Of a stretch of DNA of 56,977 nt, positions 47,506 through 55,822 are shown in pieces (positions within the stretch are counted from its first letter, which is position 1; every line of letters starts with the position of its first letter). The position numbers and the translations under genes are program-made. The stretch is taken from positions 1-56,977 of the forward strand of contig NZ_BOPC01000060.1 in NCBI RefSeq assembly GCF_016863555.1. The letters are read 5' to 3'. The notes under the pieces are model-generated. The model was not told the DNA's origin, did no database searches, and worked only from the letters and a program-made list of their open reading frames with translations. The stretch is from Micromonospora qiuiae (GTDB taxonomy: Bacteria; Actinomycetota; Actinomycetes; Mycobacteriales; Micromonosporaceae).

Positions 47506-47961
47506 TCACCTCCATTCCGCCGGAATGGGGGCGCTCTCAGGGCCGATCGCCGAGGTGGCGGAGCCAAGGTTGAGGGGCCGTACCAGCATCTCCAGGTCGG
47601 GGCCACCTCGTCCGGCTGAAGGCGGACCTGAGCGACTTTGGTGCCTGTCGAGCTGAACCGCATACGCTATCGGCGGCCCCTCAGCACTCCTGGAAAGCCG
47701 GTCAGTGCTTAAGTACCGCACCCCGCGGCAGGTCACCGCGATCCGTTGACGCAGTCAGCTCGACAGGGCCCACATGAGAGACTGTCGGGTAACCGGATGA
47801 CTATGCGACGAGAAGTCGCTCAACGTTGATGCGTCGGGCGGCTGCCTGGTGTGGACAGGGCTGTGGCAGGAGGCGCAGAGCACCAGGGGTCTTGCGCCGC
47901 CCGTTTGGCCATGGCCGTCGCCCACCGGGGCTGATGCGGCCCGCGGCCAGTGTGGTGTCAG
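47506..47961. other. Non-coding gap, possible decayed sequence
   Basis: A 456-base stretch after the GT4 gene. A 7-base hairpin (47512-47518 with 47522-47528) directly past the stop might be a weak terminator. Its base composition is less GC-rich than around it, and no open frame looks like a protein family I know. Confidence 0.4.
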
Positions 47962-48309
47962 CTAGTAGGAGGTGAGCTTGTAGGAGAGGAACTGGCCGGG
48001 GTTCCAGCTCCTCCAGATGCCGAGCCCCATCCCGTGGCCGGTGCAGTCGTCAGTTGCGTAAGCGACGGCGTACACGGGGGTCCAGGCGATGAGCGTGACC
48101 GCGTCCTGCATCGGGTGGCAGTTGTCATCGACCGCGGTGTGCCGGGCGACCACGTAGGCGCTTTTCGCGGTGTAGAGGACCAGGCCCTGGTCAGGCGACT
48201 TGAACGTCTCCCGCTCCGGCGCGGTGGCGGCCGCAGGCGCGGCGACCAGAGAGGTGGTCAGGGCTGCGGCGGCGAAAACCGAGGCAATCCGCTTGGCGGT
48301 TCTGCGCAT
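47962..48309 (-). CDS. Small secreted protein of unknown function
   Basis: A 115-residue exported protein. The signal peptide (RRTAKRIASVFAAAALTTSLVAAPAAA, residues 2-28) ends in an AxA site. The mature part of about 85 residues is a beta-rich domain with two cysteines (DDNCHPM and TDDCTGH) that could form a disulfide. The C-terminus FLSYKLTSY is aromatic, perhaps a strand end. No family is recognised. GGAG lies before the ATG. The base composition just upstream is clearly lower in GC, suggesting recent acquisition. Confidence 0.6.
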   Translation of the reverse strand: MRRTAKRIASVFAAAALTTSLVAAPAAATAPERETFKSPDQGLVLYTAKSAYVVARHTAVDDNCHPMQDAVTLIAWTPVYAVAYATDDCTGHGMGLGIWRSWNPGQFLSYKLTSY

Positions 48310-48410
48310 GAGGTCTCCAAGGGGGTGGGATGGCATGGGGCCGGGAATGGCATCAGCCTCGACCCTAATCGAACTCTATCGATGGCAGTCTCCCATGGAA
48401 TTGATTGAGG

Positions 48411-48416
48411 TGTCAA
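48411..48416 (-). promoter_or_regulatory. Possible -35 of the small secreted protein gene
   Basis: A perfect TTGACA on the minus strand about 100 bases upstream of the start, in an AT-richer stretch. The matching -10 is weak, so support is limited. Confidence 0.3.
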
Positions 48417-48441
48417 CGATCGCCGATCGTTCCGACCCCTT

Positions 48442-49155
48442 CTACAAAGAGGCGCGGGCGGAGAAGGCGATGCTGGCGAGGAGGAAGCCGCCGTTGACGA
48501 CGGTGAAGGCGACGACGACCCAGAAGGTGAGCGCCGGAGCGAAGGCCAGCACCAACGCGGCTACGAAGATCACTGCGCCGTAGTCGCGGATCAGCTTCAC
48601 CAGGCGTACGGGTAGGGAGGTGGAAGTGACCATGCTGGCGGCGTTGGGGCCGGACTGCATGACCGAGGTGACCAGGTTGACCATCCAGGTGCCGGCGAAG
48701 GTGGCCACCAGCCAGGTCGGCGTCTCCGGTCGCTGCGCCACGGCGGTCGCGCCCAGCGCGGCGACCAGAGCGATCTGGGCCGCCACGTCGCAGAGCACGT
48801 CGACCCGGGCCCCGGCTGCGCTGCCCTGCCCGGTCACCCGGGCGAGCTGACCGTCGGCACAGTCCAGGGCGTACGCGATCTGCCAGCCGACCAGGGCGAG
48901 CAGCCCGACCACCCAGGCCGGTACGTCCCCGGCGGCGACCGGCCCGGCGAGCGCCACCACGGTGACCGAGGCGGCCAGCCCGAGCACCAGGTTGGTGATG
49001 GTCAGCGCGGTCGGGCGCAGCCCGAGCCGCTGGGCGACCAGCGCGAAGACCGCGCCGATCCACTGGCTGACCGACTCGCTGAACAGGCCGCCGCCCCGAT
49101 TGACCCGGTGGAAGTCGGCGACCGTGGGGCGGGATGGCTCAACCAAGGTGCTCAC
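48442..49155 (-). CDS. CDP-alcohol phosphatidyltransferase family protein
   Basis: A 237-residue membrane enzyme with about six helices. The catalytic motif D-x2-DG-x2-AR-x8-G-x3-D-x3-D is intact in DCADGQLARVTGQGSAAGARVDVLCD (residues about 107-132). The family moves a phosphoalcohol between CDP and an alcohol acceptor with release of CMP. Its GTG start lies 17 bases inside the preceding dehydrogenase gene, so it is the last gene of a tightly packed three-gene operon. With a cytidylyltransferase and a glycerol-1-phosphate dehydrogenase ahead of it, the donor may be a CDP-alcohol made by these two rather than CDP-diacylglycerol. Confidence 0.88.
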   Translation of the reverse strand: MSTLVEPSRPTVADFHRVNRGGGLFSESVSQWIGAVFALVAQRLGLRPTALTITNLVLGLAASVTVVALAGPVAAGDVPAWVVGLLALVGWQIAYALDCADGQLARVTGQGSAAGARVDVLCDVAAQIALVAALGATAVAQRPETPTWLVATFAGTWMVNLVTSVMQSGPNAASMVTSTSLPVRLVKLIRDYGAVIFVAALVLAFAPALTFWVVVAFTVVNGGFLLASIAFSARASL

Positions 49156-50206
49156 GGAGGGCGTCAACGTAGTCTCCCAGCCGGGTACGAAGGGCGTCAG
49201 CGGGCAACGCGAGGTGTTCGAGGATGGTGTAGCGGTCCGGGCGGGTGTTCGGCGCGAAGACCACCGCCTCGACGAACTGCTCGTCGGTGAGCCCGAGGTC
49301 GCCCGGCCGGGTGGCCAGACCGTGCCGGTGCAGACAGCGGGCGAGCTGGCCGAACCGCTCCAGGTCGCCACGGAGAAAGGTGCAGAACAGCGCGCCGAGG
49401 CCGACCTGCTCCCCGTGCGAGGCGGTGCCCGGGTACAGGTGGTCGATGGCGTGCGAGATCTCGTGATCGCCGCCGCTCGCCGGCCGGCTGGAGCCGCAGA
49501 TCGACATCGAGATGCCGCCCAGGATCAGCGCCTCGGCCAGCGTGGTCAGGAACGCGTCGTCGGTGATCTTGCCCGGGTGGTTGACCAGCGCCTCCGCCCC
49601 GGTCCGGGCCAGGGTCACGGCGAGCCCGTCGATCGGCTCGCCGCGGACCCGATGGGCCAATTCCCAGTCGGCGCAGGCGCTCAAGTTGCTCACCGCGTCG
49701 CCGATGCCGGCCTGGGTCTGCCGGTCCGGCCCGTTCTCGACGAAATCCAGGTCGACCAGGACGGCGATCGGGATGTGCACGCCGTACGAGCCCTTCCCGC
49801 CCTCGTGGGTCAGAGACGCCACCGGGGAGGCGATGCCGTCGTTGGCGAGACTGGTGGCCACGGTGACCATCGGGATGCCGTACCGGGTGGCGGCGTACTT
49901 GGCGGTGTCGATGGTTTTTCCGCCGCCGATGCCGATGACCGCGTCGTAGTGCCGGCGGCGCAGCTGGTCGCCCAGCTCGTTGGCGGAGTCGACGCTGCCC
50001 CCGGCGACGGTGAACACGTCGGCCGATCCGAGTGACGGCAGGCACAGCTCCACGACCTTCTCGCCCTGCCCCGGGCCGACCACCACCGCCACGTCGCCGC
50101 CGCCGGAGATCCGCCGGTCGGCGAGCAACGCACCGAGGTTGGCCACCGCGCCCCGGCGGACCTCGATCGACAGTGGCGTCGTGACGGTACGCGCTAGTAG
50201 CGGCAT
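49139..50206 (-). CDS. sn-Glycerol-1-phosphate dehydrogenase-like enzyme (EgsA/AraM type)
   Basis: A 355-residue iron-containing-dehydrogenase-fold enzyme. The nucleotide-binding region has AVIGIGGGKTIDTAKYAA, followed by MVTVATSLANDGIASPVASL, the T-SLANDG-SP motif typical of glycerol-1-phosphate dehydrogenases. Metal ligands are plausible in the Asp of DAVSNLSACADWELA, the His of SGGDHEISHAIDH and the His of TASHGEQVGLG. The reaction would be dihydroxyacetone phosphate plus NAD(P)H to sn-glycerol-1-phosphate; a related polyol phosphate is possible. It overlaps the cytidylyltransferase gene by 13 bases and the phosphatidyltransferase gene by 17. GGGAGATCGC precedes the ATG. Confidence 0.85.
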   Translation of the reverse strand: MPLLARTVTTPLSIEVRRGAVANLGALLADRRISGGGDVAVVVGPGQGEKVVELCLPSLGSADVFTVAGGSVDSANELGDQLRRRHYDAVIGIGGGKTIDTAKYAATRYGIPMVTVATSLANDGIASPVASLTHEGGKGSYGVHIPIAVLVDLDFVENGPDRQTQAGIGDAVSNLSACADWELAHRVRGEPIDGLAVTLARTGAEALVNHPGKITDDAFLTTLAEALILGGISMSICGSSRPASGGDHEISHAIDHLYPGTASHGEQVGLGALFCTFLRGDLERFGQLARCLHRHGLATRPGDLGLTDEQFVEAVVFAPNTRPDRYTILEHLALPADALRTRLGDYVDALREHLG

Positions 50207-50925
50207 GCGATCTCCCGCGCCCGGGCCAGGTCGTCGTGGTTGTCGACCTCCACCCAGGCGACGTCACCGATCGGGGCGGCCCGCACCTCGCCGCCCCGGT
50301 CGGCGAACTCCTGGTACCCGTCCTCGTAGTACAGGTCCGGGTCACGCCGCCAGGTGGCCTCCAGCGCGTCGGCGAGGGCGTCGGCCACGTGCGGCTCGAT
50401 CAGCGTCGCCCCGATGTACTCGCCGTACGCCTCGCCCGGGTCCATCAGCTTGGTGATCCGGGTGAGCTGGCCGGCGGCGTCGAAGGTGGTCTTCATCTCC
50501 TCCTCGGCCAGCGGCTTGATGGTGTCGATCGCCAGCAGGACGCCGGGACCGCGCTCGGCCAGCAGGGTCTTCTCCACGCTGACCGGATGCACGGTGTCCC
50601 CGTTGACCAGCAGCACCCCGCGGGAGAACCAGTCGCGGGCCAGCCAGAGGGAGTACGCGTTGTTCCACTCCTCGGCCTTGTCGTTGTGCACGAGGGTGAG
50701 CGTGACGCCGTACTTCTGCTCCAGGTCGGCCTGGCGCTCGCGGACAGCGTCCGCGGCGTAGCCAACCACCACCACTACGTCGGTGAGCCCTACCTCGGCG
50801 AAGTTGCGCAGTGCGATGTCGAGGATGGTGATCTCGCCGTCCACCGGCACCAACGCCTTTGGCAGGGTGTCGGTGTACGGGCGCAGTCGACGGCCGGCTC
50901 CGGCCGCCAGCACCATTCCAACCAT
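50194..50925 (-). CDS. Nucleotidyltransferase, CTP:alcohol-phosphate cytidylyltransferase-like
   Basis: A 243-residue enzyme of the sugar-phosphate nucleotidyltransferase fold, closest to the LicC/phosphocholine cytidylyltransferase group. The nucleotide loop is MVLAAGAGRRLRPYTDTLPKALVPVDGE, and VVVVGYAADAV, NNAYSLWLARDWF and LLVNGDTVHP (metal Asp) follow. VDNHDDLARAREI is the usual end. The frame runs eleven codons further upstream to a GTG, but the ATG at 50925 is preferred because the family starts there and AGGAA lies before it. First gene of the operon; it would activate the alcohol phosphate as its CDP derivative. Confidence 0.85.
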   Translation of the reverse strand: MVGMVLAAGAGRRLRPYTDTLPKALVPVDGEITILDIALRNFAEVGLTDVVVVVGYAADAVRERQADLEQKYGVTLTLVHNDKAEEWNNAYSLWLARDWFSRGVLLVNGDTVHPVSVEKTLLAERGPGVLLAIDTIKPLAEEEMKTTFDAAGQLTRITKLMDPGEAYGEYIGATLIEPHVADALADALEATWRRDPDLYYEDGYQEFADRGGEVRAAPIGDVAWVEVDNHDDLARAREIACRY

Positions 50926-51090
50926 GCCGACATCGGTTCCTGTTCTTGGAGCATCCACCGAAGGAGGATAGCGCCGCCCGTTGTGCGGCCGTCGCCGGTC
51001 AGCCGGCCAGCAGCGCAGCGTGCTGCCGGCGCGGGGCGGGCCCGACGCTGTCGCTCCCGTCGGCGGCGCGGCCCCGCTGCACCGAGGCGC

Positions 51091-51540
51091 TCACGAACCG
51101 GTCGACCTCAGCACGGCGAAGGCCCGCTCCGCGATCTGCCGGATCAGGCCGTCGTTGACGTCGCGGTGCTCGTCGAGCAGGTCGAGGTCGTCGGGGCCGA
51201 GCCAGCGGTACTCGGTGTGCTTCTCCGCCTCCAGCACCGGCGCGGCCAGGTCACCGTCGACCCGGACCAGCCAGTCGGTTTCGACCCGGGCCAGGCCGTC
51301 GTCGCCGACGTAGTGGTACTCGCCGACCCGGCCGAGGATCTCCGACACCCGCCAGCCGGTCTCCTCGGTGACCTCCCGGCGCAGGGCCTCCTCGACGGTC
51401 TCGCCCGGTTCGAGGTGCCCGCCGACGATGTCCCAGCAGTTGGGGAAGAGGCGCCGGTGCGGGGAACGGCGCTGGAAGAAAAGGCGTCCATCGGAATCGA
51501 CGATCAGCGCTCCGGCGCAGCGCAGCGGCTCGGTGGGCAT
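51091..51540 (-). CDS. NUDIX hydrolase
   Basis: A 149-residue NUDIX protein with a complete box, GGHLEPGETVEEALRREVTEETGW (residues about 40-63), which fits Gx5Ex7REUxEExGU. It starts RCAGALIVDSDGRLFFQRRSPHRRLFPNCWDIVG, usual for enzymes acting on nucleotide sugars or oxidised nucleotides. TACTGT seven bases before the ATG indicates a leaderless mRNA. It lies about 165 bases upstream of the cytidylyltransferase operon in the same direction and might remove excess CDP-alcohol; that is speculative. Confidence 0.87.
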   Translation of the reverse strand: MPTEPLRCAGALIVDSDGRLFFQRRSPHRRLFPNCWDIVGGHLEPGETVEEALRREVTEETGWRVSEILGRVGEYHYVGDDGLARVETDWLVRVDGDLAAPVLEAEKHTEYRWLGPDDLDLLDEHRDVNDGLIRQIAERAFAVLRSTGS

Positions 51541-51652
51541 CTGCGAAACAGTAGCCGCTGCGCACCGGCGTTCACCCGTCCCGGTGGCTCAGGATGCGGA
51601 CATCGCCGTGCCGTCCGCGTAAGCCCCACCACCGCCCGTACGCTGAACAGCC

Positions 51653-52747
51653 ATGACCGCCGAGCAGCTGATCTCCTTTGCCCGTGGGGCCCCCTCGCTG
51701 GACATCGTCGATGTCGAGGGACTCAAGGCCGCCGCCGTCCGCGCCTTCGACGCCGATCCTGCTGGGGTGACCGCCTACGGCACCTCGGTCGGCTACCTTC
51801 CGCTACGCAGATGGATCGCCGAGAAGCACGGGGTCGAGGCGGATCAGGTGTTGGTCACCAACGGCTCGTTGCAGGCCGACGCCTTCCTCTTCGACCACCT
51901 GGTCCGGCCCGGCGACGCGGTGGTGGTCGAGCGGCCGACCTACGACCGAACCCTGCTCAACCTTCAGCGAGCCGGCGCTGACCTGCACGGGGTGGCCGTC
52001 GAGCCGGACGGCCTGGACACCGTCGAACTGCGCAAGCTGCTGGAGTCCGGGGTGCGTCCCCGGCTGGCGCACATCATCCCGAACTACCAGAACCCGGCCG
52101 GTGTCACGCTGTCCCTGGACAAGCGTCGCGAACTGCTCGACCTCGCCGCCGAGTACGGTTTCACGATCTTCGAGGACGATCCGTACGCCGACATCCGGTT
52201 CCGCGGCGAGCCGCTGCCGTCGATGCTGTCGATGGACACCCGCGACGTCGTGGTGCACGCCTCCAGCTTCACCAAGACGGTCTGCCCCGGCGTGCGGGTG
52301 GGCTACCTGGTGGGCCCGGCGGGACTGATCGCCGACATCGCGAAGAAGGCCACCAGCCTCTACATCTCCCCGGGCATGGTCTCGGAGGCGATCGTGCACC
52401 AGTTCTGCGTGTCGGGGGACATCGAGCGGTCGATCGAGACGGTCCGGGCGGCCCTCGGTGAGCGGGCCCGCGTGCTCGCCGAGTCGCTGCGCCGGCACAT
52501 CCCCGAGGCAAGGTTCGTGGAGCCCGACGGTGGTTACTTTCTCTGGGTCGAGCTGCCCGAGGACGTCGAGGTCGACAAGCTCGCCCCGGCGGCGGCCGAG
52601 CGCGGCGTCGCGGTCGTCAAGGGCAGTGATTTCGTCATCGAGGGTGGGCGGCACGCGCTCCGGCTGGCGTACTCGGCGGTGACCGCAGATCGGATCGACG
52701 AGGGTGTCCGGCGGCTGGCCGAGGCGATGGAAGCGGTCCGTGGCTGA
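51653..52747 (+). CDS. PLP-dependent aminotransferase (class I/II, 2-aminoadipate-type)
   Basis: A 364-residue fold-type I aminotransferase related to the MocR/2-aminoadipate aminotransferase group, without a DNA-binding domain. FARGAPSLDIVDVEGL opens it. AYGTSVGYLPLRRWIAEKHGVEADQVLVTNGSLQADAFLF, IPNYQNPAGVTLS, EDDPYADIRF (PLP-pyridine Asp) and SSFTKTVCPGVRVGYLVG (PLP lysine and phosphate-binding Arg) follow. The substrate cannot be told from sequence. The ATG follows TACGCT by eight bases, so the mRNA is probably leaderless. It is divergent from NUDIX, 112 bases away. Confidence 0.87.
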   Translation: MTAEQLISFARGAPSLDIVDVEGLKAAAVRAFDADPAGVTAYGTSVGYLPLRRWIAEKHGVEADQVLVTNGSLQADAFLFDHLVRPGDAVVVERPTYDRTLLNLQRAGADLHGVAVEPDGLDTVELRKLLESGVRPRLAHIIPNYQNPAGVTLSLDKRRELLDLAAEYGFTIFEDDPYADIRFRGEPLPSMLSMDTRDVVVHASSFTKTVCPGVRVGYLVGPAGLIADIAKKATSLYISPGMVSEAIVHQFCVSGDIERSIETVRAALGERARVLAESLRRHIPEARFVEPDGGYFLWVELPEDVEVDKLAPAAAERGVAVVKGSDFVIEGGRHALRLAYSAVTADRIDEGVRRLAEAMEAVRG

Positions 52748-52749
52748 GC

Positions 52750-52771
52750 TTCTGTCAGAAATCTGACAGAA
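52750..52771. repeat. Perfect 10-2-10 dyad after the aminotransferase gene
   Basis: TTCTGTCAGA-AA-TCTGACAGAA begins three bases after the stop codon. It may be a hairpin in the transcript or a protein-binding dyad. The rest of the 390-base gap to corA holds no gene I recognise. Confidence 0.6.
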
Positions 52772-53133
52772 CGCGGATCCGGCTCGCCTCGGGACTCCCG
52801 CTCGCGCGGCTGGCAGCTCACAATGCTGCGAGCGTCACTCATCATGCGTACCGGATGACAGGCCGGCTCTGGTCGTGGCGGTCGTCCCCGGCGCGGCCCG
52901 GCCGCCCGCACGCTGGTGGGGCGCAGCCAGCACAACCCCCGCCCCCACGGCGCCGGGCGGGCCGGATCGGCCCCTCACCCCCCGGATGCGGTCCGGTCCG
53001 TCCGGCGCCACCCTTCGTTCTCCGTCGTGTCGCTGCCTGCCGGGCAGCATGCTGGTCGTTCATCGCCGACGTCTCGATGACCGGCGCGGCGGCGTAACCT
53101 GCAAGCCGGCAGCCGAGCGTGGGAGGGGGCCGC

Positions 53134-54324
53134 ATGGCGAATCGGATCCAGCGGGGACGGACTACCTCCACCGACGATCACCGGGTCAATCCCGACGGCG
53201 GTCAGGCCGGGCTCCCGGACAGCGGCCGGGTGCTGCGGCCCCGCAACTGGTCACCGGTACGCGCCGTGACCCGCCGGCTCAATTCCGATGGCACCCCGCC
53301 CTCGGAGAACCCGGCCGGCCCGCGGCGCAGCGCGACGGTCGACTGCGGGCTCTACCTCGACGGCCGGCGGCAAGCCGGTGACTGGGACTACGCCAAGGCG
53401 CTGGCCGCGGCCCGCCGCGCCGAGACCGGCTTCGTCTGGCTCGGGCTGCACGAGCCGGACCTCACCGAGATGACCGAGATCGCCGCGACCTACGGGCTGC
53501 ACGAACTGGCCGTGGAGGACGCGGTCAAGGCCCAGCAGCGGCCCAAGCTGGAGCGCTTCGGCGAGGTCAGCTTCCTGGTGCTGCGGACCGCCCGGTACTG
53601 CGAGCACGCCGAGCTGACCGAGAACTCCGACGTGGTGGAGACCGGGCAGGTGATGCTTTTCATCGGGCCGCAGTTCCTGATCAGCGTCCGGCACGGGGAC
53701 GCCTGCCGGCTGGCACCCGTTCGGGAGGAACTCGAGACCCGGCAGGAGCTGTTGCTGCACGGTCCCTGGGCCGTCGCCTATGCGATCACCGATCGGGTCG
53801 TCGACCTCTACCTGGAGGTGGCCGACCGGCTTGAGGACGACATGGATGTGCTGGAGACGGAGGTCTTCGACCGCCAGTCCAGCGGCCGAATCCAACGGAT
53901 ATACCAGATGAAGCGGGAACTGGTCGAGTTCAAGCGGGCGGTGATGCCGTTGCAGCGCCCGCTGCTCGCGCTCGCCACACAGATGAACCGGGACGTGCCC
54001 AAGGAGGTACGCCGCTACTTCCGCGACGTGCAGGACCACCTCAGCCGCACGGTGGAGCAGGTCAACTCGTACGACGATCTGCTGAACTCGATCCTTCAGG
54101 CGCGGCTCGCCCAGGTCACGGTCGACCAGAACAACGACATGCGCAAGATCGCCGCGTGGGCGGCCATCGCCGCCGTCTGGACCGCGATCGCCGGCATCTA
54201 CGGCATGAACTTCGACTTCATGCCCGAGCTGAAAATGACCTACGGCTACCCGGTGGTCCTGGCCCTGATGCTCACCATCTCCCTGACCCTCTACCGCTGG
54301 TTCCGCCGCAACGACTGGCTCTGA
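53134..54324 (+). CDS. corA: Magnesium and cobalt transport protein CorA
   Basis: A 396-residue CorA/CorB-family divalent-cation channel. A disordered N-terminal tail (about 60 residues) precedes the soluble domain (DCGLYLDGRRQAGDWDYAKAL, FVWLGLHEPDLTEMTEIAATYGLHELAVEDAVKAQQRPKLERFG). A long stalk helix (VADRLEDDMDVLETEVF) leads to two transmembrane helices. The selectivity motif YGMNFDFMPE is intact at the end of the first. The ATG at 53134 follows GGGAGGGGGCCGC. TAACCT near 53096 may be the -10. The C-terminus is basic (YRWFRRNDWL), as usual. Confidence 0.92.
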   Translation: MANRIQRGRTTSTDDHRVNPDGGQAGLPDSGRVLRPRNWSPVRAVTRRLNSDGTPPSENPAGPRRSATVDCGLYLDGRRQAGDWDYAKALAAARRAETGFVWLGLHEPDLTEMTEIAATYGLHELAVEDAVKAQQRPKLERFGEVSFLVLRTARYCEHAELTENSDVVETGQVMLFIGPQFLISVRHGDACRLAPVREELETRQELLLHGPWAVAYAITDRVVDLYLEVADRLEDDMDVLETEVFDRQSSGRIQRIYQMKRELVEFKRAVMPLQRPLLALATQMNRDVPKEVRRYFRDVQDHLSRTVEQVNSYDDLLNSILQARLAQVTVDQNNDMRKIAAWAAIAAVWTAIAGIYGMNFDFMPELKMTYGYPVVLALMLTISLTLYRWFRRNDWL

Positions 54325-54343
54325 CCCGCCTCCACCACCTCCA

Positions 54344-54392
54344 CCCCGCCGATCCCGGTGGGGCGGTGACCCGAAGTGCGAGATCGGCGGGG
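54344..54392. terminator. Bidirectional terminator with a decayed GATC-palindrome trace
   Basis: CCCCGCCGATC at 54344-54354 pairs with GATCGGCGGGG at 54382-54392 between the convergent corA and 54420 genes. The right side reads AAGTGCGAGATCGGCG, close to the right arm of the palindrome at 16692, so the terminator may have grown from such a repeat. Confidence 0.5.
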
Positions 54393-54419
54393 CCGGAGGA
54401 GGGTTGGGGAACGGCGGGG

Positions 54420-55175
54420 TCAGGCGCGGCCGTTGGAGTTGCTGGCGGACTTGTCGACCGCCTTGCTGACGTTGTCGGCGGGGCGTCCGCTGGTCGTGCG
54501 GGCGCCCTCGGCGACCGAGGGGACCTTGTCGGTCGGGGTGATCTTGGACGGTGCGGTCGCCGTGCTGGTGGTGGAGGCGCCGTCGCCACCGGCCACCGCC
54601 GAGCTGCCCGCCCCGGTCGGCGCGATCGACGCCTTGCTGCCGGTGCCCGCCCCGGACGTACGCACCTCGAGGGTCTCCACCTCCTCGCGCATCGGCTCCA
54701 GCGAGGCGCCCGTCTCGTACTCGGTCCACACCTGCTGCTCCCGGTAGCGCCGCAGAGCCATCGCGCCGGCCAACCCGGCCACCGTGCCTGCGGCGAGCAG
54801 GCCGGCCATGGTGAGCCCGCCGCGGCGGGACTTCTTCTTTGCCCTCATCTTCTTCGCCTTCCTGGTGACCGCGGCCTGCTTGGCCGCGGCCTTTCCGGCA
54901 ACGGCCTTTTCGGCCGCCTCGACCCGTGCCTGACGCACCGCCACAGCCAACGGCGCGAGCGCGGCGGCCGTCGTCGCGAAACCGCTCGAGGCGCGGTCCC
55001 GGACCACGATGGCGGCCGGTGCCACGGCACCCCGAGCCGCGTGGACCCGCGGACCGACTGTGGCGCCGGCCCCTCGCGCCGCGTGCGTGGCGGCCTGTCG
55101 CAGGTGGCCGATGCCACGGTTCAGCTCCACCCGGGCCAGTTGTCCCTGGGTCTTGCGCCGCCCGATTCCAAACAC
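54420..55175 (-). CDS. Hypothetical Ala/Lys-rich membrane-anchored protein
   Basis: A 251-residue protein. The first 100 residues are alanine-rich helix with alternating basic residues, followed by AKKMRAKKKSRRGG. One transmembrane helix (GGLTMAGLLAAGTVAGLAGAMAL, about residues 120-142) precedes a Ser/Thr/Ala-rich tail of over 100 residues. With the positive-inside rule the N-terminus is cytosolic and the tail outside. No domain is recognised. AGGAGGTGGG lies before the GTG at 55175. It is divergent from the cyclophilin gene, with about 115 bases between. Confidence 0.65.
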   Translation of the reverse strand: MFGIGRRKTQGQLARVELNRGIGHLRQAATHAARGAGATVGPRVHAARGAVAPAAIVVRDRASSGFATTAAALAPLAVAVRQARVEAAEKAVAGKAAAKQAAVTRKAKKMRAKKKSRRGGLTMAGLLAAGTVAGLAGAMALRRYREQQVWTEYETGASLEPMREEVETLEVRTSGAGTGSKASIAPTGAGSSAVAGGDGASTTSTATAPSKITPTDKVPSVAEGARTTSGRPADNVSKAVDKSASNSNGRA

Positions 55176-55261
55176 GGTCCCACCTCCTGGGAGTTGCTCT
55201 GTCTCATCCTCCACCTTCGGATGCCTCCGCATGTCCAGATCGGGCACATGGGAGGATCCGC

Positions 55262-55282
55262 ATGGAACTGACCAACGAGTGA
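55262..55282 (+). CDS. Six-codon mini-cistron before the cyclophilin gene
   Basis: ATGGAACTG... encodes MELTNE and stops nine bases before the GTG of the cyclophilin gene. GGGAGG stands eight to nine bases before its ATG, and the cyclophilin's GAGGAG ribosome-binding site overlaps its stop. It may be a coupling peptide or chance. Confidence 0.25.
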   Translation: MELTNE

Positions 55283-55291
55283 GGAGTACCC

Positions 55292-55822
55292 GTGGCCGAG
55301 GCTGTCTACGCCACCTTGCACACCAACGCCGGCCCGATCCGGCTGGAGCTCTTCCCCCACCACGCGCCGAAGACCGTCCGCAACTTCGTCGAGTTGGCCG
55401 AGGGCACCCGTCAGTACACCGACCCGCGGACCGGTCAGCCGGGCAGCGGCCCCTACTACGACGGCACCATCTCGCACCGGGTGATCAGCGGCTTCATGAT
55501 CCAGATGGGTGACCCGACCGGCACCGGCCGGGGTGGCCCCGGCTACACCTTTGCCGACGAGTTCCACCCCGACCTGCACTTCAACCGGCCGTACCTGCTG
55601 GCCATGGCGAACGCCGGGCCGGGCACCAACGGCTCGCAGTTCTTCATCACCGTCTCGCCGACGCCGCACCTGAACAACCGGCACACCATCTTCGGGCAGG
55701 TGGCCGACGAGCAGTCCGCGAAGGTGGTCGACACCATCGCCAACACCCCGACCGGCCCGAGTGACCGGCCGCTGCAGGACGTCGTCATCGAGCGCGTCGA
55801 GATCGAGCGCCAGTCCGCGTGA
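55292..55822 (+). CDS. Peptidyl-prolyl cis-trans isomerase (cyclophilin)
   Basis: A 176-residue single-domain cyclophilin with no signal peptide, so cytosolic. YATLHTNAGPIRLELFPHHAPKTVRNFVELA opens it. The active site includes the Arg of SHRVISGFMIQMGDPTGTGRGGPGY, and FFI in NGSQFFITVSPTPHLNNRHTIFGQV follows. It speeds proline isomerisation in folding proteins. The start is the GTG at 55292, just after GAGGAG. Confidence 0.92.
   Translation: MAEAVYATLHTNAGPIRLELFPHHAPKTVRNFVELAEGTRQYTDPRTGQPGSGPYYDGTISHRVISGFMIQMGDPTGTGRGGPGYTFADEFHPDLHFNRPYLLAMANAGPGTNGSQFFITVSPTPHLNNRHTIFGQVADEQSAKVVDTIANTPTGPSDRPLQDVVIERVEIERQSA

Noticed and set aside
47506..47736. A 76-codon minus-strand frame after GT4
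   Set aside because: No ribosome-binding site, no recognised family, and it ends against the GT4 stop; too weak to call.
52755..53133. Short frames between the aminotransferase and corA
   Set aside because: All are proline/arginine-rich shadows without start signals.
53251..54729. A 492-codon minus-strand frame over corA
   Set aside because: Shadow of corA, which has the intact GMN motif on the other strand.
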